Shown one piece after another: positions 33,801 through 42,155 of a stretch of 64,000 bases of DNA. The notes below the pieces were generated by a model, which saw only the letters and a program-made list of their open reading frames with translations, had not been told where the DNA came from and ran no database searches. Position 1 is the first letter of the stretch. Each line of letters begins with the position of its first letter. The DNA lies in NCBI GenBank assembly GCA_017556805.1, contig JAFYMC010000035.1:124001-188000 (forward strand). Reading direction: 5' to 3'. The translations under genes were made by a program, and so were the position numbers. The DNA is from Lachnospiraceae bacterium (GTDB lineage: Bacteria; Bacillota; Clostridia; Lachnospirales; Lachnospiraceae).

Positions 33801-35517
33801 GTTCCTCGATACGCGGCGGAATCGGTACCTTCGGATTGACAAAGGTGGAATACCGGTCCGTAATCTTTCCGTTTTCTACCTTTACGGCACCGATTTCGAT
33901 AATCCGGTCGCGTTCCGCACCGAAGCCCGTAGTCTCGATATCAAACACCACAAAACCGCTGTCAAGGGACTGTCCCTTGCTGTCCCGCACCGGCTCCAAT
34001 ATATCATCTACCAGATATGCCTCTACGCCGTAAATAATCTTGAAATCCTTGGCGCGCTGCATCTTTTCTTCATCATCCTTATAATCCTTCGGATTAATGG
34101 CGTGATTTGCTTCCGGGAAGGCCTGCACCACTCCATGGTCCGTAATGGCAATCCCCGGCATCCCCCATTCAAAGGCAGTTTTTACCAACACCTTCGGGTC
34201 AACCACAGCATCCATATCACTCATTTTCGTATGGGCATGGAGTTCGATACGCTTCCGCTCCGCCGTATCCATACGTTTTTTCGTAAAATCCTTGATATTT
34301 TTCATACCGTAAATGACACCAACGGACACTTCCTTTTCGTAGGTATCAAACATAACCTGTCCCTTCATCAGCACAAACTTACCCGGCTTTAACTTTCCGC
34401 GAAGGTCGTCTGCTTCTTCCTTCCGGACAAAGATTTTCGCTCCGATGGAATTGGTAAAGTCCGTAATCTGGAACATAAACAAAAGCTTTTCGTTTCGAAG
34501 CTCCCGCTCCTCAAACTTAATAATCTTTCCGCGAATGACGTAATCGCCAAAACCGTCATCCACCTCTGAAATCGCACTAAGTTCTCCGTCAAACGGTTTT
34601 CCGTAGAAAATATCCGGGTCCTCCGGAATCTTTTTCTTCGGCGTATAGTTGCCGTTTCGTTCAAACTTCTTAAAGTCGGCCTTGCCGTTCTTATCGTCGG
34701 CCTTCTTTTCAGCGCCGGCTTTCACCGCTTTTTCGGCACCGGTGCCTTTTCCCGAACCACCCTGGCCTGCTTCACCGGTCTGTCCGGCACCTCCTGCCGC
34801 GCCGTTCTGACCGGATGTTCCGTCTGCGCCTTGGCCGTTTGCCGTACCGTCCCCTGCCACGCCTTCCGTTGGACCGTTTCCGCCGTTTACAGAGGATTCC
34901 GTACCATCTGATTCCTCCTCGTTCTTTGCCGGCATTACGCCCATGCTGCGAAGCTTATCCTTGGTATAAAACTCATAGGCCGGTCGTACCGGGCCTTCTC
35001 CTGCCTCCGACTCGTCCTTTTCTATCTCGTAAAACTCATTCACGACACGAAGCGGTACTTCAAAGCGTGACAAAAAGAGCTCCTCAATGCAGCTCTTTAC
35101 CTCTTCTCCGATATGTCGATTAATAAATGTATCCTCCGCCTTAAGGTGTAGCTCCGTACCTGTTACATACACCTCGGCCCGGTTTAAAAAGTTCACGTTT
35201 AAGCGGCTCTCTGCCCCCAGTTCCTCGCGCACGGACTCCTGATAATGGTCCCAAATAGACTCCGGCGTATACTGCGCGGATAGCTTGTAATGCTCTGCTA
35301 CCGTCGCATGCTTGTCCATTCCTTTAAAGAACTGGTCGTTTAACACCTTTTCCAGATACCGTACAGTGCTATACTCAAGCAAACGCTCGCTTTCGATATG
35401 TACCGTTACTCCCCCCGAATGGCGGGAAGCACTTAATTTCAAAACCTCAACTTCGTCAAATACCCGGCGCAACTCCTGCGGTGGATTGACCGAATCAAAT
35501 ACCTCATACAGCTTCAT
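30859..35517 (-). CDS. polC: DNA polymerase III PolC-type, with enlarged linker
   Basis: Replicative polymerase of low-GC Gram-positive bacteria, 1552 residues against about 1430-1450 in most relatives. Domains in order: N-terminal OB-like region, a Gly/Ala/Gln-rich low-complexity stretch (about 205-295), OB fold, PHP domain beginning RIELHAHTKMSDMDAV (split by the exonuclease), DEDD proofreading exonuclease opening FVVFDIETTGF (about 520-690), second PHP part, a zinc-finger-like cysteine cluster (about 1010-1052: YYCTECF ... CPNCG) and the catalytic palm with PDIDLNFSGEYQ near 1072. The start has GGAGG about 11 bases upstream and overlaps the ispG end by 14 bases. It is the last gene of the pyrH-to-polC run. 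Confidence 0.97.
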   Translation of the reverse strand: MKLYEVFDSVNPPQELRRVFDEVEVLKLSASRHSGGVTVHIESERLLEYSTVRYLEKVLNDQFFKGMDKHATVAEHYKLSAQYTPESIWDHYQESVREELGAESRLNVNFLNRAEVYVTGTELHLKAEDTFINRHIGEEVKSCIEELFLSRFEVPLRVVNEFYEIEKDESEAGEGPVRPAYEFYTKDKLRSMGVMPAKNEEESDGTESSVNGGNGPTEGVAGDGTANGQGADGTSGQNGAAGGAGQTGEAGQGGSGKGTGAEKAVKAGAEKKADDKNGKADFKKFERNGNYTPKKKIPEDPDIFYGKPFDGELSAISEVDDGFGDYVIRGKIIKFEERELRNEKLLFMFQITDFTNSIGAKIFVRKEEADDLRGKLKPGKFVLMKGQVMFDTYEKEVSVGVIYGMKNIKDFTKKRMDTAERKRIELHAHTKMSDMDAVVDPKVLVKTAFEWGMPGIAITDHGVVQAFPEANHAINPKDYKDDEEKMQRAKDFKIIYGVEAYLVDDILEPVRDSKGQSLDSGFVVFDIETTGFGAERDRIIEIGAVKVENGKITDRYSTFVNPKVPIPPRIEELTGIKDSMVMDSPEIEVILPEFLEFCKDCTLVAHNASFDTGFIRVNAERLGLTYDFTVIDTVGLARALLPGLSRFKLDVVARELGVSLENHHRAVDDAKATADIFVKFLDMLRERKTVSLDEVNEVCKPTPEMIKKMPTYHAIILCQNETGRINLYRLVSLSHIDYYARRPRIPKSVFLENREGLIIGSACEAGELYQAILRESPQNEIERLCEFYDYYEIQPLGNNQFMIADEKHENIKSEEDLIAINKKIIALGEQYNKPVAATCDVHFLNPEDEVYRRIIMSCKGFADADNQAPLYFRTTEEMLAEFSYLGQEKAEEVVLDNPQKIADMIEYVSPIHPDKCPPVIEDSDKTLRKICYDKAHSMYGENLPGIVEERLEHELNSIIKNGFAVMYIIAQKLVWKSNEDGYLVGSRGSVGSSFVATMSGITEVNPLPAHYYCTECFFSDFDSEEVKDCQKRGLSGCDMPDRICPNCGKPLIKDGHDIPFETFLGFYGDKEPDIDLNFSGEYQAKAHDYTEVIFGKGQTFRAGTIATLAEKTAYGYVLKYNEEHGIVMRKAEIERISTGCVGVRRSTGQHPGGIIVLPIGHEIYKFTPVQRPANDMTTKTVTTHFDYHSIDHNLLKLDILGHDDPTMIRRLEDLTGVDAKQIPLDDKKVISLFSSTEALGITPDDIGGCDLGSLGLPELGTPFVMQMLRDTKPQSFSDMIRISGLSHGTDVWLNNTQLLIQEGKCTLSNAICTRDDIMVFLIYQGVENGLAFKIMESVRKGKGLTPEMEEAMIAQGIPDWYIWSCKQIKYMFPKAHACAYVMMAFRVAHFKIYYPLAYYAAFFGIRAKAFSYETMCLGKEVLERNMKEIKKKMDTKTASPKDEDSYNDMKIVQEMYARGYDFMPIDLFKAKAHAFQIIDGKLMPSFDSIDGVGETAAEQIEEAAKDGPFLSQDDFRTRCKISQTIADQMGDLGLLGDIPKSNQMSLMDLFSM

Positions 35518-36562
35518 ACGCCTCTATCTCCTCCCTCAGTGCGGAAAGAAGGGCTTCCTCCGGCACCTTGCGGACAATTTCTCCTTTGCGGAATACCAAA
35601 CCTTCTCCGTTCCCTCCCGCAATACCGAGATCGGCTTCCTTCGCTTCTCCCGGACCGTTTACCGCACAGCCCATGACTGCCACCTTAATCGGCAAATCAT
35701 AGCCTGCCACCATAGTTTCCACCTGTTCCGCCAGTCCGATTAAATCAATCTTCGTTCTGCCGCAGGTCGGACAGGACACCACTTCAATGCCGCCCTTACG
35801 CAGTCCCAAGGTACGTAAAATCAGTTTTGCGGTCACAATCTCCTCCACCGGCGCCGCCGTTAAGGATACACGAATCGTATCGCCGATGCCCTGAGATAAT
35901 ATCATTCCCAAGCCCAGCGAAGACTTAATATTTCCGGAACGAATCGTACCTGCCTCCGTAATACCGACATGTAGCGGATAATCAGTCTTTGTTGCAATCA
36001 GTTCATGGGCTTTTACACACATCAGCACATCCGAAGACTTGATACTGATCACGATATCGTGAAAATCAAACTGCTCCAGCATCGCCACTTTATCAAGGGC
36101 ACTTTCCACGATACCTTCCGCCGTCACTCCACCGTACTTTTCCACCAGATTCCGCTCCAGGGAACCGCTGTTTACGCCCACACGAATCGGCACGCCGTAC
36201 TTCTTTGCGGTCTCCGCCACCTCGCGCACCCGGTCCATGGAACCGATATTCCCCGGATTGATACGGATTTTGTCCGCGCCGTTCTCCATTGCTGCTATAG
36301 CCAGACGATAATCAAAATGAATATCCGCCACCAACGGAATTGTAATCTGCTTTTTAATCTCGGACAGTGCTTTCGCCGCCTCCATGGTCGGCACGGCACA
36401 ACGGATAATTTCACAACCTGCCGCGGTAAGCTCGCGAATCTGCGTCACCGTAGCCGCCACATCCTCGGTTTTGGTATTGGTCATGGACTGAATAGCTATC
36501 GGAGCACCGCCTCCGATTGTCACGTTTCCGATTTGTACTTTTCTTGTTTGCGTTCTGTCCAT
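35504..36562 (-). CDS. ispG: 4-hydroxy-3-methylbut-2-enyl diphosphate synthase (flavodoxin/ferredoxin)
   Basis: Iron-sulfur enzyme of the MEP isoprenoid pathway. The 352-residue protein opens with the conserved TRKVQIGNVTIGGGAPIAIQSMTNT, contains PLVADIHFDY and KIRINPGNIG, and has the 4Fe-4S ligands in SCPTCGRT and GCAVNGPGEA. The start is at 36562, because GGAGGTG lies 5-6 nt upstream; a longer frame to 36586 would overlap rseP. It lies in the dxr-rseP-ispG run, so two enzymes of the same pathway share one transcript. Length and motifs are normal. Confidence 0.97.
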   Translation of the reverse strand: MDRTQTRKVQIGNVTIGGGAPIAIQSMTNTKTEDVAATVTQIRELTAAGCEIIRCAVPTMEAAKALSEIKKQITIPLVADIHFDYRLAIAAMENGADKIRINPGNIGSMDRVREVAETAKKYGVPIRVGVNSGSLERNLVEKYGGVTAEGIVESALDKVAMLEQFDFHDIVISIKSSDVLMCVKAHELIATKTDYPLHVGITEAGTIRSGNIKSSLGLGMILSQGIGDTIRVSLTAAPVEEIVTAKLILRTLGLRKGGIEVVSCPTCGRTKIDLIGLAEQVETMVAGYDLPIKVAVMGCAVNGPGEAKEADLGIAGGNGEGLVFRKGEIVRKVPEEALLSALREEIEAYEAV

Positions 36563-36575
36563 ACCACACCTCCGT

Positions 36576-37883
36576 TTATTTTGCAAAAAAGATATTCTTC
36601 ACATCATTAAATACAAGGAACACCATCAAAATCAGCAGAAGAATCAAACCGATAAAATGCACCATACCTTCTTTTTCCCGGTCTACCGGCTTGCCTCTGA
36701 CAATTTCAATGATACAGAACAACAGCTTACCGCCGTCTAATGCCGGAATCGGAAGCAGGTTCATCACACCTAAATTCGCACTTAAAAATACCGCAATGTT
36801 TAACAAACTGAGGATGGTTACCTTGGCTCCCTCATCCTTGGTTTCCTCGTAGGTGTCTCCCACCAGGTCCACAATCGCCACCACACTGCCTACTTCATCG
36901 GACTTAAGCTTACCGGTAAAAAGCTTGCCAAGTCCGCGAATGGTATCGGTAATCACATACTTTACTTCTATCGCAGAATACTTAATTGTTTCCCATGCAT
37001 TTGCTTCTTCTCTGACCAAATTATAGGAAAATCCCAACGTATAGCCGGAAGATGCATATTTCGGCGTAACCGTCGTTACAAAGGACTCCCCGTTTCTGGT
37101 ATAGGTTACTTCGATCGGCTGTCCGTTCAACGGATTCTGTTCAAAATAAGCATACAGCTCACCGCCGTTTGCTACCTCCGTATCTCCGACCTTGGTAATC
37201 ACGTCACCCACCGCAAGACCTGCCTCCGCCATAGGATATCCCGGGGACAAGTCCTGAATATCCGCGGTATACGCCTCATCTCCGTTATAGGTAAAGCCCA
37301 ACAGATATTTATCATAGGCTTCCGGCAAAAGTGTCAGTTTTACCTTCTCACCGTTCCGTTTTACCGTTACATGAATCGGCTCCTCTGTTATTTCATGAAA
37401 CATAAACCAACTGTATACTTCTCTGCCCAGAGAAACTCCGGATTTGTCGATTTTCGTAATGATATCGCCTTCCTGCATTCCCGCATCCGCCGCCGGTCCC
37501 TCCGGAGTAATTCCGGTTACCCGGGCAGGGTCAAAGCCCACGGAACCGATGATAAACAGTGAGAATACAAATGCAAGCACAAAGTTAAATCCCGGTCCCG
37601 CAAACAACACGGAAATTCGTTGCCAGACATTCTTGGAATAAAAGGAATGCTCATTCTCCATGTTCTGGTCCTGGTCTTCGCCTAACATCATACAAGCTCC
37701 GCCGATCGGCAAAAGACGTATGGAAAACTGCGTTCCGAAGGCTTTAAAACCGCACAAACGCGGTCCCATACCGATAGAAAAGTCAACTACCTCGATGCCG
37801 TTGATACGGGCAAAGATAAAATGTCCCAGTTCGTGAATCAGCACCAGGATTCCGAAGATTAAAATTGCAATAATGATTTTCAT
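36576..37883 (-). CDS. rseP: Site-2 intramembrane metalloprotease RseP/RasP
   Basis: Membrane zinc protease of 435 residues that cleaves anti-sigma factors and signal peptides within the membrane. It has HELGH at 17-21 in the first helix, two PDZ-like regions (about 100-180 with ARVTGITPEGPAADAGM, and about 190-270 with YPMAEAGLAVGDVITK), and the second active-site motif NLLPIPALDGGKLLF near the C-terminus. Four transmembrane helices are visible. Having two PDZ regions is normal for the enterobacterial form and less usual in Firmicutes, where one is common. It lies between dxr and ispG as in many Firmicutes. Confidence 0.94.
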   Translation of the reverse strand: MKIIIAILIFGILVLIHELGHFIFARINGIEVVDFSIGMGPRLCGFKAFGTQFSIRLLPIGGACMMLGEDQDQNMENEHSFYSKNVWQRISVLFAGPGFNFVLAFVFSLFIIGSVGFDPARVTGITPEGPAADAGMQEGDIITKIDKSGVSLGREVYSWFMFHEITEEPIHVTVKRNGEKVKLTLLPEAYDKYLLGFTYNGDEAYTADIQDLSPGYPMAEAGLAVGDVITKVGDTEVANGGELYAYFEQNPLNGQPIEVTYTRNGESFVTTVTPKYASSGYTLGFSYNLVREEANAWETIKYSAIEVKYVITDTIRGLGKLFTGKLKSDEVGSVVAIVDLVGDTYEETKDEGAKVTILSLLNIAVFLSANLGVMNLLPIPALDGGKLLFCIIEIVRGKPVDREKEGMVHFIGLILLLILMVFLVFNDVKNIFFAK

Positions 37884-37903
37884 AGTTCCTCTTTCTTGCG
37901 TTC

Positions 37904-39061
37904 TTAACGCACATTCTCCCTTATATAGTCATACGTTTCCTTCTCTGCGGAAAGAACCTCTTCCAAAGTAGGATTTGCAATAATTTTATGTGCATTCATC
38001 GCCTGCTCGATAAGCTCCGTAATTTTAAGATAACCGATTTTACGATCCAGAAACAGTGCCACTGCCATTTCATTGGCCGCGTTATATACCGTCGGCAGAC
38101 TTCCTCCCGCACGGAACGCATCGTAAGCAAGTGCTAAGGCACGGAAGGTATCCGTATCCGGCTTATAAAATTCAATCTTTTGCAATTCGAAGAAATCCAG
38201 ACGCTTCCCTCCCAATGAAACACGGTCCGGATAGGTCATGGCATACTGAATCGGAAGCTTCATATCCGGAGTGCCGAGCTGCGCCAAAACCGCGCCGTCC
38301 GTAAACTGAATCATGGAATGAATGATGCTCTTCGGCTGTACCACCACTTCAATCTGCTCCGGAGATAAGGAAAAGAGCCAACCGGCCTCCATCACTTCAA
38401 GCCCCTTATTTACTAATGTAGAAGAATCAATGGTAATCTTTCGTCCCATTGCCCAGTTCGGATGCTTCAATGCCTGTTCTACAGTAATAGAGCCGAGTTC
38501 TTCTCTCTTTTTTCCGCGGAACGGTCCGCCGGATGCCGTTAAAAGGAGCTTCTCTACCGTCTGTTCTCCCGCACCCTGTAAACATTGAAAAACAGCGGAA
38601 TGTTCGCTGTCTACCGGCAAAAGCTTCACCTTATATTCTTCCACCAACGGCATAATAATATGCCCGGCAGTAACTAAAGTTTCCTTATTTGCCAGAGCAA
38701 TATCCTTTCCTGCTTTAACGGCTGCAATGGTCGGCAAAATACCGATCATCCCCACCACTGCATTGACGGTCATATCAGCAGAACCTTCCGTTGCACAAGC
38801 GATCAAACCGTCCATTCCATATACGACTTCTGTAGAATAAATACCTTTCAAAGAAAGTCGTCTTTTTAACTCTCTTGCATCCTCTTCTTTTGTAAGACTT
38901 ACAAGCCTCGGCAAAAACTCCGCTACCTGCTGTTCCAGCAAATCAATACTGCTGCCTGCGGCAAGAGCAACGACTTCAAACTCTCCCGCTCTCTCTCTTA
39001 CAATTTCTAAGGTTTGGGTACCGATGGATCCGGTGGATCCGAGAACCGCAATTTTCTTCAT
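37904..39061 (-). CDS. dxr: 1-deoxy-D-xylulose 5-phosphate reductoisomerase
   Basis: Second enzyme of the MEP pathway (DXP to MEP, NADPH). The 385-residue protein begins KKIAVLGSTGSIGTQTL (nucleotide-binding GSTGSIG), has ALANKETLVTAG, the substrate site PVDSEHSAVFQCL, the TASGGPFRG loop and LKHPNWAMGRKITIDSSTLVNKGLEVMEA. The ATG at 39061 has GGTGA 5 nt upstream; an in-frame ATG at 39085 would add 8 residues and has only a distant GGAG. It sits between cdsA and rseP. Confidence 0.96.
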   Translation of the reverse strand: MKKIAVLGSTGSIGTQTLEIVRERAGEFEVVALAAGSSIDLLEQQVAEFLPRLVSLTKEEDARELKRRLSLKGIYSTEVVYGMDGLIACATEGSADMTVNAVVGMIGILPTIAAVKAGKDIALANKETLVTAGHIIMPLVEEYKVKLLPVDSEHSAVFQCLQGAGEQTVEKLLLTASGGPFRGKKREELGSITVEQALKHPNWAMGRKITIDSSTLVNKGLEVMEAGWLFSLSPEQIEVVVQPKSIIHSMIQFTDGAVLAQLGTPDMKLPIQYAMTYPDRVSLGGKRLDFFELQKIEFYKPDTDTFRALALAYDAFRAGGSLPTVYNAANEMAVALFLDRKIGYLKITELIEQAMNAHKIIANPTLEEVLSAEKETYDYIRENVR

Positions 39062-39137
39062 ATCATTCACCGATCTTTCTTTCATCTATCATTCATACTC
39101 CGAAAGATTTCGTCTTCCGATACAACGGATACATATC

Positions 39138-39941
39138 CTACAGTGCGAAAATCTGCACCATCAAATAAACCAACGGAGCCGTAAAAATAATACTGTCGAA
39201 ACGGTCCAGAATGCCGCCGTGGCCCGGAATCAATTTGCCGTAATCTTTAATCTCATAGTGACGCTTCATTGCAGAGGCTGCCAAATCTCCGATTTGGGAT
39301 ACCACAGAAGACAAAATACCGATAATTACAAAAACAAGTATCGATACTTCAACCCCTTCCACAAAGCGATTGAGACACGCCGCGTAAATCCCGGCAATCA
39401 ATGCAGTCCCGGCAATACCGCCGATACAACCTTCCACTGACTTTTTCGGACTTAACACAGGGAATGCTTTATGCTTTCCGAAGAGACATCCGATACAATA
39501 GGCACAGGTATCGGAGCCCCAGGTGCCGATAAATACCAGCCACAACAGAAGCATACCGTTATCTTCTACACGAATTCGGTACAAAAACGACAACAACACC
39601 GCTACATATACATAACCGGTATAGGCAGTAAAAATCTCTTTTGCGTTATACTTCGGATACCGCACCACATAAATCCCCATGAGTATCAGTAATGCTGCCA
39701 CCGGCATTAAATCCGCCAACTCCGTCTTCCCGAAAAAGAGCAACGCATCCAGTCCGAGGCACATTATCCAATTCACGTAAAACAAGGGACTTTTCGACAA
39801 TCCCACCATACGGTGAAATTCGAACACACCGATTAGGGAAATGGCTGTCACCAACGCCCAAAAGACCGGTCCACCAAGGATTCCGGTCGAAATCACAATT
39901 GCCAATAATACAATACCGCTCAACAGTCTCGTAATAAACAT
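39138..39941 (-). CDS. cdsA: Phosphatidate cytidylyltransferase
   Basis: Makes CDP-diacylglycerol for phospholipid synthesis. The 267-residue membrane protein has about eight hydrophobic helices and the family signature SAMKRHYEIKDYGKLIPGHGG followed by ILDRFDS near the C-terminus. GTWGSDTCAY and LSPKKSVEG are also typical. GGAGGA lies 3-4 nt before the ATG. It lies between uppS and dxr, the standard Firmicutes order. Confidence 0.96.
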   Translation of the reverse strand: MFITRLLSGIVLLAIVISTGILGGPVFWALVTAISLIGVFEFHRMVGLSKSPLFYVNWIMCLGLDALLFFGKTELADLMPVAALLILMGIYVVRYPKYNAKEIFTAYTGYVYVAVLLSFLYRIRVEDNGMLLLWLVFIGTWGSDTCAYCIGCLFGKHKAFPVLSPKKSVEGCIGGIAGTALIAGIYAACLNRFVEGVEVSILVFVIIGILSSVVSQIGDLAASAMKRHYEIKDYGKLIPGHGGILDRFDSIIFTAPLVYLMVQIFAL

Positions 39942-39970
39942 GGTTCCTCCATCAAACAGTACCTGTCCGG

Positions 39971-40681
39971 TTACTTGTTTTCCAAGCCGCCGAATCGTCT
40001 GTTTCTGCTTCCGTAATATAGAATTGCTTCTTCCAAGGCTTTTTTGTCAAAATCCGGCCACAACACATCCGTGAAATAAAACTCGGAATAAGCCGACTGC
40101 CACATTAAGAAATTGGACAGACGCTGCTCACCGCTGGTGCGGATAATCAAATCCGGGTCCGGAATCTCTGCTGTATCAAGAGACGCTCCGATATCCTCCA
40201 TAGTCATATCCTCCACGGACTTTCCTTCTGCAGCAAGTTTTGCAGCCGCCTTCTTCACGGCACGGAGCACTTCGTCCCGTCCGCCGTAATTTAATGCTAT
40301 CTGAAATTGAAGGCCGGTATTCACAGAGGATACCTCCTCCAACTGTTTTATCGATGTAATCATATCCTCCGGCAATACCGAAATATCGCCGATAATCCGT
40401 ACCCGCATGTTATTGTCGGCACACTGCTTAATGGCATCCTTTAAATAACTGCGTAAAATCTTCATTAAAGCATCGATTTCTTCTTTGGGTCTGGACCAGT
40501 TTTCCGTAGAAAACGCATAAACCGTCAGGTACTTTACCCCTAACTTCCAGGCTTCTTCACAAATCTTCCGAACGGTTTTACTGCCCTGGGAATGGCCTAC
40601 ATTGCGCGGCATACCGCGTTTTTTTGCCCATCTTCCGTTTCCGTCCATAATAATCGCTATATGCTGCGGAACCTTTTCCAT
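39971..40681 (-). CDS. uppS: Isoprenyl transferase (undecaprenyl diphosphate synthase)
   Basis: Cis-prenyltransferase that makes the undecaprenyl carrier for wall synthesis. The 236-residue protein has the HIAIIMDGNGRWAKKRG entry motif with the catalytic Asp, GHSQGSKTV, YLTVYAFSTENW and the C-terminal PDPDLIIRTSGEQRLSNFLMWQ. The start is at 40681, because GGAGGAG lies 8 nt upstream; the frame continues to 40738 without a site. It uses products of the dxr/ispG pathway encoded in the same transcript. Confidence 0.97.
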   Translation of the reverse strand: MEKVPQHIAIIMDGNGRWAKKRGMPRNVGHSQGSKTVRKICEEAWKLGVKYLTVYAFSTENWSRPKEEIDALMKILRSYLKDAIKQCADNNMRVRIIGDISVLPEDMITSIKQLEEVSSVNTGLQFQIALNYGGRDEVLRAVKKAAAKLAAEGKSVEDMTMEDIGASLDTAEIPDPDLIIRTSGEQRLSNFLMWQSAYSEFYFTDVLWPDFDKKALEEAILYYGSRNRRFGGLENK

Positions 40682-40821
40682 CGTGCACTCCTCCGAATCC
40701 CTTTTTACAAAAACATAGAGGGAGCCTACGGTTCTCATCCCTAAGACTCAACCGGGACCCCCTCTGCTTTTCAATTTTACTCCTCTTACGAGAATCTGCC
40801 GAAGCAGACACTGCCGTTTAC

Positions 40822-41376
40822 TTAAACGGTAAGAATCTCTGCAGACTTGTTGTCGGTCATCTTATCCACTTCCGCAACAAACTTATCGGTCATCTTCTGG
40901 ATTTCATCCTCAATACCCTTCTGCTCATCCTCGGAAATCTCATTTGCCTTTGCTGCCTTCTTGATGGCATCGTTTGCATCACGACGTACGTTACGGATGG
41001 CAACCTTTGCATTCTCGGACTTCTTCTTTACGTCCTTTACAAGTTCCTTACGTCTGTCCTCGGTAAGCTCCGGGAATACAAGACGGATAATCTTACCGTC
41101 GTTGCTCGGGGTAAGACCGATATCGGAAGCGAGAATTGCCTTCTCGATTTCCTTAATCATCTTTGCTTCCCACGGCTGAATCTGGATGATTCTTGCTTCC
41201 GGTACGGAAACGTTAGCCACTGCCTGGATTGCGGACGGAGTGCCGTAATAATCCACTCTGAGCTTATCCAGAACGTGCGGATTGGCACGACCTGCGCGGA
41301 TGGTGGTAAACTCTTCAGCAAGCGCATCCACAGACTTCTGCATCTTTGTTTCAAACGGTACTACTCTTTCATTCAT
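40822..41376 (-). CDS. frr: Ribosome recycling factor
   Basis: Splits post-termination ribosomes together with EF-G. The 184-residue protein has the expected length and motifs: EEFTTIRAGRANPHVLDKLRVDYYG, QIQPWEAKMIKEIEKAI, and PELTEDRRKELVKDVKKKSENAKVAIRNVRRDAND. AGGAGAG precedes the ATG. It follows pyrH by 63 bases, the near-universal pyrH-frr pairing. Confidence 0.98.
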   Translation of the reverse strand: MNERVVPFETKMQKSVDALAEEFTTIRAGRANPHVLDKLRVDYYGTPSAIQAVANVSVPEARIIQIQPWEAKMIKEIEKAILASDIGLTPSNDGKIIRLVFPELTEDRRKELVKDVKKKSENAKVAIRNVRRDANDAIKKAAKANEISEDEQKGIEDEIQKMTDKFVAEVDKMTDNKSAEILTV

Positions 41377-41439
41377 TGTTGTTCTCTCCTCTTGTTGCTT
41401 TATGATGTAACAGGCCTCTCGGACCTCTCCATTCGATAT

Positions 41440-42141
41440 TTACGGGGTAACGGTGGTGCCGATCGGCTGACCGTTGGCTGCCTTTACGATACCGTTCTCC
41501 TCGTCTAACGAAAAGATAAATAACGGAACCTTGTGCTCCATACACATAACCGTAGCGGTCATGTCAAGAATCTTAAGCTTTCTCTCCAGTACTTCCGCAA
41601 AGGAAATGGTATCGAAACGCTTTGCGTTCGGATTTTCCTTCGGGTCACTGTCGTATACGCCGTCTACCGCACGAGCCATAAGTATTACGTCGGTGTCCAG
41701 TTCGATGGCACGCAGGGAGGTTGCCGTATCGGTAGAGAACATCGGATGTCCCGTACCGCCTGCAAGAAAGACTACCTTACCTGCCTTCAAATCGTTCACT
41801 GCCTTATCCTTCGTGAAAAGCTCGGTGAAACTGCCGCACGCAAACGGAGTATATACCGCCGTTTCCATTCCGCAGAAGCGGAAAATCTCGGACACATAAA
41901 TACAGTTCATCACCGTAGCCAGGCAACCGATATGGTCTGCCTTAATACGGTCAATGGTCTCGGAGCTTCTGCCGCGCCAGAAATTGCCGCCGCCGATAAC
42001 AACCGCCACCTCAATGCCTGCATCTACAAGTTGCTTTACCTGCTTACCTACCGCAACGCAGGTATCTTCATCAAATCCTGTCTTCTTATCTCCGGCAAGT
42101 GCCTCACCGGAAAGCTTTAATAATACTCTCTTATAAGCCAT
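41440..42141 (-). CDS. pyrH: UMP kinase
   Basis: Phosphorylates UMP to UDP. The 233-residue amino-acid-kinase-fold protein has KRVLLKLSGEALAG, VAVVIGGGNFWRGR, YTPFACGSFTELFTKDKA, VVFLAGGTGHPMFSTDTA and DGVYDSDPKENPNAKRFD. GAGGGAA lies upstream of the ATG. Normally tsf and rpsB precede pyrH; here a bactofilin gene takes that place, which suggests a rearrangement upstream. Confidence 0.97.
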   Translation of the reverse strand: MAYKRVLLKLSGEALAGDKKTGFDEDTCVAVGKQVKQLVDAGIEVAVVIGGGNFWRGRSSETIDRIKADHIGCLATVMNCIYVSEIFRFCGMETAVYTPFACGSFTELFTKDKAVNDLKAGKVVFLAGGTGHPMFSTDTATSLRAIELDTDVILMARAVDGVYDSDPKENPNAKRFDTISFAEVLERKLKILDMTATVMCMEHKVPLFIFSLDEENGIVKAANGQPIGTTVTP

Positions 42142-42155
42142 AATTCCCTCGTATC

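Noticed and set aside
35312-36610. Plus-strand frames opposite the polC start and ispG
   Set aside because: Antisense shadows of conserved genes, without motifs or upstream sites.
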